Assembly: GCA_000231825.2 (NCBI GenBank)
Contig: JH720314.1
Coordinates: 186,001-250,000 of the forward strand
Direction: 5' to 3'
Length of the DNA stretch: 64,000 nucleotides
Source: Tetrahymena elliotti 4EA
Lineage: Eukaryota > Ciliophora > Oligohymenophorea > Hymenostomatida > Tetrahymenidae
Part shown: one piece after another, positions 1-13,364 of the stretch
How positions within the stretch are numbered: position 1 is the first letter of the stretch
How the letters are laid out: the number at the start of each line of letters is the position of its first letter
Position numbers and translations under genes: made by a program
The notes under the pieces: model-generated
Seen by the model: only the letters and a program-made list of their open reading frames with translations
Told to the model about the DNA's origin: nothing
Databases searched by the model: none

Positions 1-424
1 CGTTTAAAGTAGTTAATTCCAAATATCTTTAAGTATCAACTCTTGGAGACTGTAAAGTAAATTATGAAGAGTTGTTAAAAACAGCTTCAATTATAGACTA
101 GCTAGATAAATTCATTTTGGAGATTTATTATTGCAGTTTTTGCAATTAATTATTATATTTTTATTAATTACTTTTGTTTTATAAATTAATTATTTCATAA
201 TAAATTTTAAGTTTAAAATATTAAATGTATACAAATCAATCATATATTTTCAGTAACTTTTATATTAAAAAAACTAACAAACACAAATTATTTTAATTAC
301 ACTAACATTTAATTAAAAGACGGTTAAATTTTTTAACTCTTCATAATTTATATTCAATCTTTGAACAAATTACAATCCATCTAATGCACAATAAATAATA
401 GATATAATTTTTACTTTTTTTTTT
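1..424. other. AT-rich intergenic left edge
   Basis: Homopolymer-rich DNA downstream of the anoctamin stop. I see no supported reading frame or RNA gene; it presumably holds the 3' UTR of the neighbouring minus-strand gene. Confidence 0.5.
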
Positions 425-3400
425 TCATTCATTTTTTTTGTATTTTATGCCTTGAGTGTTAAAGTTAAGATTACTGACAGTAACTTATCTAGAAATATCC
501 TTTTTAAAGCCTTTGTTAATTCTTTCAACAGCCACTTAATTTCTTTTACTGATAATTAGAGCTTTCTCAGGTACATCTGGAACTAATAAACTTATAAAAT
601 ATTTTATACTCAAAAATAAGATGAGAAGTGACACAAAAGTTATTAGCGGTTCATTTCCTGACAAGTAGTCTCTATATTTTGAAGTGTATATGATAAGACC
701 TAAATTTAAAATATTGTTAGTTAATGAGTATATTTGATGAAATATTTTTACCAGCATTACCAAAGGTGGCAATAAAACTAATAGTCTATAGAATAACGAG
801 CCAAGTACCTAAATTAATTTAGAATAAATTATATTTAGAATTATCGATAAAGTTTAAGTACCAATATTTGATGCACCTTTAGGGATAGGTCTTTAGTATA
901 AATAAATTAGCTTTATTTTGTCTACTTGCAGCTAGATAATGTTATTTCCGAATGCAATTGCAAATGTTGGAGGAAATGAGAGCCCAAATAATGTTAAAAA
1001 ACTAAATTTGACAATGAGTTACAAATAATCTTGAACTGTTCCATCCAAATCGTCATTGGTCATGTAAGGTTTTAAAAGTGATTAATTTTCGATTTCTTTG
1101 TCAATTTTTGTAAATGGATGCATTTCTCCTCTTGATAGTAATTTCTTCTTCAATAGCTCCATTGCCTTTTAAGTAGCAAAAGGAATAACTACTTCAAGTA
1201 TTGTTTTTATAATCATAGTTAAAAAGATTGTAATAATGTTCGATTATAGTACTGAAAAGCAGTTTATTTCTCCAGGAACTGTTTTCTTGACAGTCTTACC
1301 ATCAACTACAGTTGTTTATACAACTTGAGAGGCACAAAGATTTAAACTACTAAATGGCGGAATACTATTAAAAAAGGAGATAAGGATAAGAGAGTTAAAA
1401 GTATTGAAAAACTAAAACAAAAATAGCTTTGCAATATAAGAATTTTCGTATGAAGACAGAATTTTGTGGTTTTCTATTTTATTCAAAAAGTTAGCAAAGA
1501 CATTATAGATTTAAGTAAAAACAACAATCTAAACAGAGTTCATAACGTTAGTAGCTAAAATTGCATTTGAACCAATAAATGGTGGAGGGTTAGTAGTCCA
1601 TTCTTGTCTTAAATTAAAAATGTTATACATAGTCAGTACAACCAAAAATATGATAAAAAAACTGCCAACTAAGCCACCACTTTTTAAAAATAAAATTGAT
1701 TAGGAAATACCCTTCATATGAAATTAACTTACAGCATAATCATTCTTCTTTTTACTGGTGAAAAATATTTTTCATTCATTTTATCATTCTCTATTGATCT
1801 TTAGTAAACACCAATAAATTCAGGTCTTTCAGCCTCATCTTCTTCAAATTTTTATTGACCAAATTCAATTGTAAACAATATCTTAATTTTATCAAAAATT
1901 TTAAGTAAAAAAATTTTTGTTTTTTCAATCATGATTATTGAATGAGTAATGAAGATTAAGAAAATATTTTTAACTCTGATTTCATCTTGCTGCTTTACAA
2001 AATACAAAAGAAAAAAGAAAGAGTAAAAAAAATATTACTTGTTGACGTTTCCAAAATTCCACGAAAAGAGTTGACCAAAGAATAATAAAGCAGGCAAAAA
2101 GCGTGTTAAGATAAAACTCAATTACATCACTAATAATAATAACTTTAAGTATAAATATGATTATACCAATAAAAGCTAGATATGATAAATGAAAAGTAAA
2201 GAACTAGACAAATTTAAAATATAAAGCTAATTTTTCACCAAAGTAATCTCTTATAGAATCAATTTGCAGAACCCAAGGCCTTTTTATATCTAATTCATTT
2301 TCTTTGGCTACACTTTCAGCATCAAAGTCTGCACCTTCTGCTTCATCTTCCAGTAATTTAAAAAACTTTCTTAATTCTTTTTCTGTTTCTGTTACAACGT
2401 CATCATCTACTATAGTTGCCTATATAAGCTTTTTAAACATAGGAGCTTTTGCATTACCTTTTAGCTAATAGGGATCATGTATAGCCATAAAAGTCTTTAG
2501 ATACATTTTACTTTTAACCAAACCTTCTAAATTTATTTACTTAACAACCATAGAATATGTAAGTTTTATTCTTTCCATATTAAGATACTTAGATCTATTC
2601 TTTTTCTCATTAACTTCATATCTTCTCCAAATAAATTAACCTTTCTCTTTAGTAGTGTTAAAATAATCAAGAAATGCAGAAATTGGACGAGTACCTAATC
2701 TGTTTATTTTTAAATTTTTTAAATTTCTTAATTAATTCATAATATTTGATTACTAACCTATCCCAAATATTTTGCAAGACCTTTGCTTTGCTCAGAGAGC
2801 CATTTATCAAGTGAAAAACTTCATTTGTATCACCAAGAGCTTTACGAAAAATTAACTTATAAAGAAAAGCCTCATTTTAAGTAATCAAGTCATACTTTCT
2901 TAACAACTTTTCTTTTTAATCATTCTTTGCTATTTAGTGAAGCTCTAACATTTTCTTTTAAAAATACATCAAATAATCTAGATAAACATAGTAAGCTTCC
3001 CATTCTTCTCTAGAAGTATTTTCGTCATCATCATCTAATATTTCAGCTTTTTCGTTATCTCTATTAATATTTAACTTTTCAGCAAGATCATCCATAAATT
3101 TGTTTACCTATTTTTAAATTTTAAATCAATATTTAATTTTAACAAAATGTTTAAATAATAATTTTATGAATTATCCAAAATACTTTCATAGAAAATTTAG
3201 GATTCAAGTATTTTTTTTAATTTATTTTAAATTAGGATTTATGTTTGTTTTAAATTTTAATTAATTTATCTATTAATTACATTAAATCATAATTATATTT
3301 TTAATTAATCTAGTAAAAATTAGAATTTAACATATTCTAATTACTTAATTTTGAAAATAATAAATAAATTATAATAAAATTAACAATCTTACCTTTATCT

Positions 3401-4888
3401 ACTTAAGTGCTAAATTTGTCCAAAATAAATTATTATTCCATTTTTTAACAACATCAAAGAGCATTTTAGTTCTGTCCTCAATTCTACGAAAATTTCTTAA
3501 AGTTTAAGCTCTTTTTATAGTTGGCTCCTCTTCTTTAATAGTAAAATGTTTATCCTTCATGATTTCATTAACACAACTCTAGATTTACTTTTTAAGTCTT
3601 AAAGGACGATATCTAATATCACACGGTTCCAAACTAAATAGATCAGAATATCCTAATTCTAGTTATTTAGTAATACCTGAATTCATAGCTTCTTTATCAA
3701 AATCTTTTTCATTTCCCTTTAACACCATAAATATATCTTCTCCAAATTCTGAAATAAAGCATCTTGTATGAAAATTTGAGTTTTTACTAGTTAACTTGGA
3801 TTAGATAGTAAATCTAACAAGAGTCAAAAAATCCCTTGGCTAATCGTTACTGCAAAGCCATTCAGTTTAATAAAGTGGATCATCAGAATATTTACTTAAA
3901 AAACCACCTCCATATAGCTTTTTTTTTACATCTAATATAATTCTATAAATATATTTCAGTGAAAAATAAAGATACCTTTAAACTAGATTTTTTCATTAAG
4001 AGGTACTTCCATTAATAAATCAGTTAAATATTACTCTTCTATGAGGTTAAATCCATTAAATTCACCTTCTTAACTTAGCCTTGCAAATTTAAGTTTTTAA
4101 AATTCTTCTAAGTATAAATCCCATTTAGTTTTATCTCTTTTTTTTTCTTTCCTATTGGCAATTTGCTTTTCTTCATCATTTGCTTTAGAATCTCCTTCAT
4201 TTTAATTAGTTTTATCTTTTTTTCCATTTTTTTGTTTCATTTACTCCATCTTTAATTTTTATCTTTACCTCTCCTCTTCAATTTACTTTTCCTTTTACTT
4301 TTGTTTCTCAGGATCAACCTTCTCAATATAATCATCTAACATTAAAAATGAATATAAAAACGCTTTTCTTTCTGATATCAGGTCTGCTGATGTTTATCCA
4401 TTATCTGAAAGAACCTTCAAATAGTTATCATAAATAGTCTCTGCTTCTATAAATTTTACATATGGCGTTTTACCAAAACATTTATCTTTATCTTCTCTAT
4501 CAGGATTGAAAAATATTAAAACCAAATCTCCTAAATTAAAGTCATTGTAATTTCTTTGCATTTCTTCAAACTCATGTTTGTTGAGAAAATCATCAACTAA
4601 AATTTTTTCTTCTACCTAAAAAACATAGTTTTAAGTCTTTCTATCAGCTATGTTATTTTGCATAAATCTCATAAAATTATTAATCTTTTTGATTTCCTTT
4701 TTTCTTCTTTCTAGCTTTTATTTTGCCTAATTCTCTTCTTCATCTTTCTCGCTAGTAAATTTTTTTGCTTATACTTTCTGGCCATCTTTATTTTCATTTT
4801 CTTCTTCTTCTTCTTCCTATTCTCCTTTGTAATTAGGATCTAATTCTTATCTATACCTTATTTCTGAGTAGGCGTATGATGGAAACAT
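425..4888 (-). CDS. Anoctamin (TMEM16/DUF590) family membrane protein
   Basis: Anoctamins are ten-helix Ca2+-activated chloride channels or lipid scramblases. The start is ATG at 4888-4886 and the stop is TGA at 425-427. Exon 1 is 4888-3976, exon 2 starts at 3931 (phase 1 join), and several further introns follow. The N-terminus (about 300 aa) is acidic and lysine-rich. Family hallmarks are seen in order: IRDYFGEKLALYF before the first helix (about 2230), LWSTLFVEFWKR (about 2060), a RPEFIGVY segment (about 1810), a Cys-containing extracellular loop (about 1330) and RPIPKGASNIGT near the C-terminus (about 880). The C-terminus is a short basic tail. Family assignment is firm. Two acidic calcium-site positions read as glutamine (see findings). 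Whether it is a channel or a scramblase cannot be told. Confidence 0.9.
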
Positions 4889-6076
4889 TTTATATTAGAA
4901 CCAAAAAAATATATTTGTCAGAAGATACTATTTATATTATCTTCTTATTCAGCAACAAATACTAACCTTTGATTAATCTGATTAAAAAATTTAAATATTA
5001 AACTTAAAAATCTTTTAAAATTTTAGATTTTTTTTAATAATCAACCAAATACTCAAATATAATTTAATTTTATCAAAAATAAAACTTTCATTTATAGTCA
5101 ACAAAATTTTAGTATATTTTTTCAAAATAAATTAATGATGAGTTAATTTACATATTTTAAAAACGAGCTGAAGCTTATTTTTAAAAATATTTTAAGTTCA
5201 ATAGATAAATAAAAGAAAAGAAAATTTTAAAACAAAATTATATCAAATAGCTTATCTGAAATAAAAAATACAAAAAAATATTTAATTATTAAAGAGTATC
5301 ATTTAGATACTATTTTAATTTGATTTCGAGTACTTTTTAACTTTCCTCTTCAATACTGAAGTAAATAAAAATAATTTAAAAAATACATATGAAGATAAGA
5401 ATAAAATAATTCTTTAAAAAATAAATGTTTATAACAACATTTTTGAGAAAAAAGAATCATAAAATATATTGAAATTGAGAAAATAAGTTTTAAAAAAATA
5501 TTTTTGATCAAATCTCAAATATTGAAAAGAATGATATTTAAGTTAAGAATTACTTTTAAAACAAATAAATCCTCATGAAAACAAAATTTTGATATAATAT
5601 TAAAATATTTAAAACTAGAATAAAATAATGATTCTAAAATAGTTAAATCAATCAATCCTTATGAAAATTTTGATAAAATATTGAAAAGAATATTTTCTAA
5701 TAATCCTTTTAAAATAAATAAATCCTAAAGTTGTAAAATATTGAACAGAACGACTGAAAATCATTCTTTAAAAACAAAATAAAAAGTACGTTTGATAAAA
5801 TAATTAAAATAAGGAAAAGGAAAAGAATAATTGGAAGACAAGAACTGATTAATAAATCCAAAATAAAACAAAATTTTGATAAAATTTAGGCAAATATAAA
5901 TAAAATAGATTTGTTCAAATTATTAGAAGATTAAATTATTATTTGTTTTAATTAGTATTTTGAAGGATATTAATATCTGCTTTATCAAATAATTTTACAT
6001 TTAAAATTTATTTTTAAACAAAAAAAATCTTATTAAATATTTAAATTATTTTTTTTATTCAAATCAATTAAATTTT
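4889..6076. other. Intergenic region containing degenerate tandem repeats
   Basis: It separates the 5' end of the anoctamin gene from the 3' end of the next minus-strand gene. No coding frame is supported. Most of the middle is the repeat tract listed separately. Confidence 0.5.
5390..5880. repeat. Degenerate tandem repeat, roughly 60-85 bp unit
   Basis: Recurring, diverged blocks contain ATTGAAAAGAAT, then AAACAAATAAATCCT, then AAATTTTGATAAAATATT, spaced about 60-85 bp apart (for example near 5520, 5590, 5655 and 5740). Unit boundaries are approximate because the copies differ by substitutions and small indels. Confidence 0.5.
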
Positions 6077-9000
6077 TCATTAAATTTAAAACTTTTAACT
6101 GAGCTATTTAATTTTTTAATTAAGTAAAGTTGCTGTTTGCTGCTACACTAAATGAGCTTGATTTCCATTATTGTTACTCATTTAGTAATGCTAATTATAA
6201 ATATTATGTTATTAATTCCCTTATTATTATTGCACTTGTCTATTTGGAGAGGTGCTTAGCTATGTTGATTGTTGATTAGATTCTTGTTGACTATGTGTAT
6301 TTAGTGGGGGGTTTTAGCTATCTATACCTTACTTCGAAATACTTGTATGCTTCCAAGCACTCAAATCAGAATATTATCCCTAGTAGCTTCCCCTACTTGA
6401 TTATATGAATTTTTGATGGCTTCCTATATTCTCATTGGATTTTTTTCTATTCTTTCCATTATTTCTTTAAGTATAAAATCCATTGCCTAGTTAAAATTCA
6501 TCCTAAACTTTCTTAGATTATGCTAGCTGAGTTTATAATTAAAATTATCCATTTAATTACTGTATAAAAGCATTTTTACTATCTTCGTTATTTTGAATTA
6601 TCTTTTTCCTTTGTTCTTTTAGCCTATCAGGCGATAAAGTTATTCCTATTTGATTTTTATTCTTAGACTGGTCATTTTTGGTTGTTTAATTATTTAAAGC
6701 TTGCTAAACTTAGCTATGTTAAGGATTATTAATTTATTCTTATAAATTTAATTGATATTAATTACCATTTTGCTAAATAAAGTTATTTTAATTCAATAAA
6801 TTCTTAAAAGAGTTCACAATCTGTATTTAGTTATCTTCACTTTAGCAGTGAGCTTCTGTTTTAAATACTCTATGGTCTTATTGTTTTTAATTGCTATTTA
6901 TCAAAGAACTATTGGAGAGTTAATTAATAGCCTAAGGAGGTTTAATTAGAGGCTAACTCTATCTAGGACTATTCACTTTTTTGATACTTTCTATTCTCTA
7001 ATGATTAGCTTAATTATTACTATTATAATTAGATTCCTAGTTAATAGATTAATGATTAAGTGTTTAGAATTATTATAGAATCTAAGAGTTTGAAATAGGC
7101 TGATTTGGTGACTAAAATCCATTTATTTATAAATTGCTATTTATAGAATTAATATTTGTTTAACCATTTAAAACAGAAGGATTCAAGATAAAATTGGAAT
7201 TCTATTAGTTTTAATTTGAGGAATAATTTATATTTTTAGCATTTAAATTGTTTTGATTTTAAGATTTCTAGTTCACTGTTTTTTAATTTTAATTAGATTA
7301 AGCATTGTTGTTAGTGGTTAGATTATTTATGTAATTACAGCTTCCAATTATTGAGTTTACATTATTCACAGAAGAATTTATTGACTAATTGCTAATCATT
7401 CCATTTATACTTGTAGTGACTGCTGTATTATTGTACTATCCATTACTTCCTTTATGTCTCATTTACAATTACTTTTTCTTGCTATCAGTTATACTTTAAA
7501 TTTATTCCTATTACTTCGAAGATCCTCCTATTGTACCATAAGCAGCAAGGTTGTTATTTTGATTGTTTACTTTATAATCTTAAACTTTTATCATACTTGA
7601 ATTTCTACCTGAGTTTAAGGTTTCAAGGTTAGCTGAAATCTGATTTTAAGATCCTATTGAATCTTTATGCTTTATCCTTTGTTTACATAAACTTTTCATT
7701 GATTTTTAGGAGATATCTTCACTTAATAAGCCTCCTTTGATTTTAGTTTGATTTCTGGATTATCCGCTTGTTGTTTATTTTTTAAGATTTTATTTTTAAT
7801 AGTTTTATATTTATTATTAAAACAAGCGAGGAGATAAATCACTTTCTACTGTATGCTGAGCTATTTAGGCAGGATTCTAAATAAATTAAGTATTCAATCC
7901 ATTTTACTATGGAGATTAAGCACTCTAATTCTTAATTTATTAATTAGCTTAGGTATTTTTTTAAATTTATTGGGGAATATTTTATGTGGTAATTTCTTTT
8001 GGTTGCTCTTGCTCACCGTTAGCTTTGACAGAATTTTTATAAAATTTGTTAATTGTGTTGGTTAATGCATTTGTAAGTATCTTTTATGAAATAGTTTTAT
8101 TAGAGTTTTTTTAGTTTGGAAGCAATTAATTGTTGGCAGGATTAGAAATTGATTACGAAATACTATTAGCCCCAAAATGGCTATGTTAAACTTAAGGAAC
8201 ACTACCATGATGAGAGGGAATATGGGTACCTGAATTATTATTAGTATTAGAAGATGCAGCTGCAGCTAGATTTTATTTAATTTGGTGTAAAAGCTGAAGT
8301 TATAAGTTTGATGAGGAATTTTCTTATTATTAAGATAAATGAGGCTAGCTTATTGAATTCTAATTAGTTGTTATATTATTCATGCTATTGTTGGGATTGA
8401 TTTGTGTATAATTAGTCAGCTCATCTCCTCTTTAATAATAATTACTTTGTAGATTATTATTTGTGTTTTACTTTTAAAACAATTACGGATTTTATCCATT
8501 AAGCTTATTATTAGAGCTTCTCTTGTACTGAGTTTTTTTCTGTGAAATCTTTGAAATCACTCCATGGCTATTAAGAGAGGGCGATTTACTTTATTTTAAA
8601 CGGGGATTTTAGGTATCGCGATCAGTACAAATTCTACTTGGGCTATTTATTGATGATTTTTATTCTCCAGCACTGATAATTTTATTTCTCAGATTGGAGA
8701 TATTTGAAATTCTTGTTGTAATATTATTGGAAGATTTTGAATTTTATGAATCTTTAATGAGCTAGTTGATGGTAGAGTTATTTGCTTATTAAGAATGATC
8801 TAAAGTGGTTGTCAATTAATTAGTTTAATTACTAGATGTCTTTACTTGTAATTAATTCTTATAAGGATGCTGTGGTGGACTAACAGAAACCCTTCCAGAT
8901 AAAACTTCAAATGAAGGTTGCTCTTTTATGTTTCTTGAGTTATTATTTTTTTTAAGTGAGCTATTATTGTTCATAACATTTTGGTTGACACTATTCTTCT

Positions 9001-12000
9001 TATCACCCATTTGATTTTTTGCTATTAAATTGCTTATGTGAGATAGCTTTTTGCTTATCATTTCAGGACTTTACTCAGATTGAATGTATTTCTAGCTAGC
9101 TGAAGGGTAGTCTTTTTGATTAGAAGTTTTCTTTTTAAAATTTCTTGGTGTATAGCCAATAGGAGATATATCATTAGAAATAGGCCTATTTGAGTAAGGC
9201 TCACTTTATTTGCTATTCTTCTTTTTTGTGCTGTTGTTTCTACTTTAGCTGCTGTTAGTTATTTTTTAAATGAAATTTTCTTAATTATGACTTTGGTTAA
9301 TCTAATTTTGTTTGTTTTCTAGACTTGCAAGTCTATTTGAAAGTTTTAACTTCTCAAAAATAGACCCCAAATTAATTTCTGTGAAATTTCTTTCAGATAG
9401 AAGCTTTCTTCCACTATTTTAGATTTGCTTTCCATTATTTTATTATTTATTTTTGCCATCGTTGAATTCCTTTGTGTAAACATTATTTCCTTTTATCTAC
9501 TTCTATAATTTTTGCTGGCTTGAAGATGTTTCTTTCTTTTCCTTTATAAAAATTATTGTAATTAAATATTTTTTACTAAGAAATGTATGTGTTTACTTGT
9601 AAATCAGGAGATATAGATGTATAAAAGGGATGCTAAGAATTTTAGGTAGACAAGGTGGCTTACAGATTTCTACCCATGTTTAAAAAATCATGTTACTTTT
9701 TAATCTAAGAGAGAATATACTACTGAACTTACTAGACAGATTTTTATGAGCTATTTTATTTTTTATTTAAATTATTTTATTTCACCCTTTAAGGTTCAGT
9801 TTTATTGTATTCTTCAATTGATTAACCTAGTTGTTAAGGTTGTTGAAAAGGAAATGTGTTTGATTATAAATCCTATATATTTAGAGGAAGTTATGAATTA
9901 GAATTTCTGTAGGCTTCATTTTAATAAAGTGGATTATTTAATAGCATAAAACCATCTCTAGATGTAGGCTAAATACTTGGCTCCGAGCTTCTCCCTTCTG
10001 TATTTATAGAGTTTATATAAATAATATTGCTACCAAGGTGAAGTTCTTGTAAATTTTATTTATCAAATTATTTTTAATTGCTTTAGTTTTGATGATTTAT
10101 TTCTTAATTTTGCCAATTCATTCCAATTATATAATTATTTGCATTAAAATTATTTAAATGACTAACTTAAGTACCACTGCTTTGAGAAATCAATGTGCTA
10201 ACTCTATTTGATGGATCATAGTTATTATGGTTTTTATTTATATAATCTTCCCTAGTGTTGAGATTTGATTATGCTATTGCTTCTTAGTCAATATCTAACA
10301 AATTATTGTAGTTTTATATTCCTTGTATTTACATTTATTCTATAATCTAATTTATATTTTAAATACTATTTTTTTACCCTTTTTTCTATTATATATCTTA
10401 AACTTCCTTTCTTTCTTATTAATTACTTCTATCATCGCCCACTATCAATTCTAGTAATCTAGGATTTTATTCATTTTCCCCACTCTAAAATTCAACCTAG
10501 CCATGCATATTTCTTTATGGAGCTGAGTTAAAGTCTGTAATTTAAACTTAGTTTTATTCTAAATCAAATATTTTATTTTTTTAATTTTAACTAATCTAAT
10601 CACCCATACTTTTTTATTGAGATATTATTTTATTATTATTTTAAGAAATTTCAACATTTCTCTTTGAATTGCTAAATGATGGATAGTATATATCATGGGT
10701 AGAGGTCTCAAAGCTCATTTACATTATAAAGTTTCTATAGTTGTCATATTCTTAATAATTCTATGAATTAGATTATTCTTCTGACTGATTCGATTAATTT
10801 TAAGAGAGTTATATAGATTAAGATAGGTGACTGTTTAAAACTTTTGATGGTAAATTTGTTTTCTTTTTACTTCCTTTGCTATTAGCACCAGCTTAATTAG
10901 ATTCATTATTTTTTTCTGAAGAGTAACCTTCACTATCACTGGAATCATCTTTATTGTAAATATTATTAATATTATATCCGACACCATTGTTCACATTTTT
11001 AGCTACTTGACGCATGAATAACCTAGCTTACTTGACATTTCTCTTTTATATGACTTTATATTGGTTTGTAACTATTAAATTGGGTCTTGTCTATTTATAG
11101 GAATTTGTAAAAAAGTTGGTTAAAACAGCAAGTCGAGGAGGGACTTCTTCAACTCTATAATATCTTTTTAAGTACTCATTCTCATCATAGAAATAAGTGT
11201 AGTCTTTTAAAGTAATGACATGAGGTAATGCATAGTTTGCCAATATTTCATTAATTGGCTTGGCAAAATAAAAATTAAATGCCTCAAAATATCTAATATG
11301 TAGATTTTCTCTTAAAAATTTAATCCTAGAAATATTCCAATCACAAAATTAGCAAACCTATTTTGAAGCATGTAAGATTTTTTAAATTTGATTCCTATTA
11401 TTGATCATCTAATTCTGATTAGATTTTATTTGCACAATTTGTTAATTATCTATCTCTTAGTAGTTTTAATTTTAAATTCTCTAAATAGTTTAAGCATTTT
11501 TTTAATTTATTTTGAACTGATTATCAACATTATTTTAAATAGGCAAGTTCTCTTATCTATTTTTATTTGTTTAGAAATCATCTTGAGATTTATATTATTG
11601 TTTTTGCTATTTTAATTCACTATCTATTATTTGCTTTTCCTCCTCTTCCAAATATTTTATGTTTTCTTCTTGGAAATCATCATCTTCTTCTTCCCCTTAA
11701 GTCATTTATCTTTTGTAAATATAATCTAATATTTCTTCGCTCTCTTTACTTGATTGCTAGCTATCATCATCATACTACCCATTATTTTAATAGTTTTCAT
11801 ACATTTAGTTATTTCTGAAATGATCATAATTTAAATCTTCTGATATTAATTATTCTTTATCTTCCTCTTCTTCATCATCTTCATCACCTTCTGTCTAATA
11901 ATTATATTCTTGTAATAATTCAAATAAATAATTACTATTGTAAACCTAAGTAATCAATAATTTAAAATGACAAATTTCTTTAAAACACTTGGGCTTTTTT

Positions 12001-12084
12001 AAATATAATTTAATTGCAAACTAACTTACACTTTTTAACTTTTTTATACTCTTCAGTGTATGAATCATAGCTAGAGACTTTCAT
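6077..12084 (-). CDS. Large N/Q/S-rich protein, 1966 aa, unknown function
   Basis: Three exons fit exactly in phase: 12084-12030, 11977-9597 and 9541-6077, with TGA at 6077-6079. The first about 45 residues are ordered (MKVSSYDSYTEEYKK, then a hydrophobic LLITQVYNSNYLFELL segment). A long acidic stretch around residues 50-150 follows. A second ordered block near residue 245 starts with a Cys pair (QVCQFCDWNI) and runs through RYFEAFNFYF and LANYALPHVITLKDY. The remaining about 1500 residues are low-complexity Asn/Gln/Ser with scattered basic patches, and most Gln codons are TAA/TAG. It has no domain I recognise and looks like a ciliate-specific protein family with an ordered N-terminal third and a prion-like tail. 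Exon 3 alone is 1155 codons without a TGA, which is strong evidence that it is coding. Confidence 0.85.
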
Positions 12085-13364
12085 TTTATTAGTAGAATTG
12101 CTATTAAGTAAGCAGATCAATCTATACTAAAATTCAATACTCCTACACCTTAATTTTTGAACCTAATTTTGATTTTATTTCTTTTTTAAATTATGAATTT
12201 ATCTGCTTCAGTAAAATGTTGTTAGCACTAAAGCGCGCTTCTATTTTTCTGAGCTTGTGAAATGCAATTGTTCTATTTTCAACTTTAACTCTCCTTTGAT
12301 AAATTATCAATTAAAGACCTAAATCGAAATCTATTTATTTTAATAAATATTTATAAAAATTAAATTTTCAGTTTAAATTTATTATTTTCTTATTTATCTT
12401 TACAAAGTTAGTAAAGCAAATGTCTTAATCTCAAAATAAATAAGCTGATTAATTTATGGAAACTGATTTATATATATCTTATAAATTATTTAAAGCGAAT
12501 AAACAAACCATGAGAATATTCAAAAAAATAGCTGTAAAATTTGTATTTATCTTAGCAAACAAAAAAAAACACTTTAAAATAAATAAGAATTACATAATTT
12601 TTAAAAATCAAATCTTAATTTACCTTTGTAATTTTAAATTTTACAAATCATGTAAAAGATAAGATATAATTCAAAAAAAAAGTAAGTTTATTTTGATTTT
12701 TTTCACGAAAATAAATGATCTGTAATACTGTAAAAAGCAACGAACATACAAATGTATTAAGTAAGCTCTAACAATTAAATATATGGAATGAGAACTTTTT
12801 AAAACAAACTTTATATGGACATTTAAACAGTTAAATACTAAATAAGTTAAGTAATGATTTTATTTATTCTTTAATTATTATATTAATTTATATTAATTTT
12901 AGGTTTTTTATAATATTTAAATTTAAATTATTTTTTATACTTATTTTAAGTTATATTTATTTATTTCATTAATTGTTATTATTTTTTTTATAATTAAACT
13001 TCTAGAATTTATTTTTCTTTTGTAATTTTCTTTACAAAAGCATTTATACATTTATAATTCTTAGCTTTGATCAGTAATTTTGCAAGTACTCTAATCTTCT
13101 TTTTGTTAAACGAGTTACTCTTTAGTTTTTACAAGTATTGGAAGAGCAAGCTTTTTTTTATTTTAATATTATATTATTTATTTTTCATTTTTACAATAAA
13201 TAATCTATAAAATTTTAAAAATAAACTAGGGATTTAAATTGATAAAAAAGATCAGTTATTTATTTTTTAAGAGTTAAAACTAAAAATTAAAGTAGTATTA
13301 GTTTTATTTTTTTTATAATTAAACCACCTTTCAAATTTTAAAATTAAAGTAATAAAATATTTGC
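12085..13364. other. AT-rich intergenic region
   Basis: About 1.3 kb between two minus-strand genes. It is mostly poly-A/T tracts. Short open frames exist but have no protein-like composition. It probably holds the promoter of the 12084 gene and the 3' UTR of the ELM2-like gene. Confidence 0.5.

Noticed and set aside
11388..11818. Plus-strand hydrophobic frames that look like membrane segments
   Set aside because: They lie antisense to exon 2 of the 1966-aa gene, whose frame is open for 794 codons and closes in phase.
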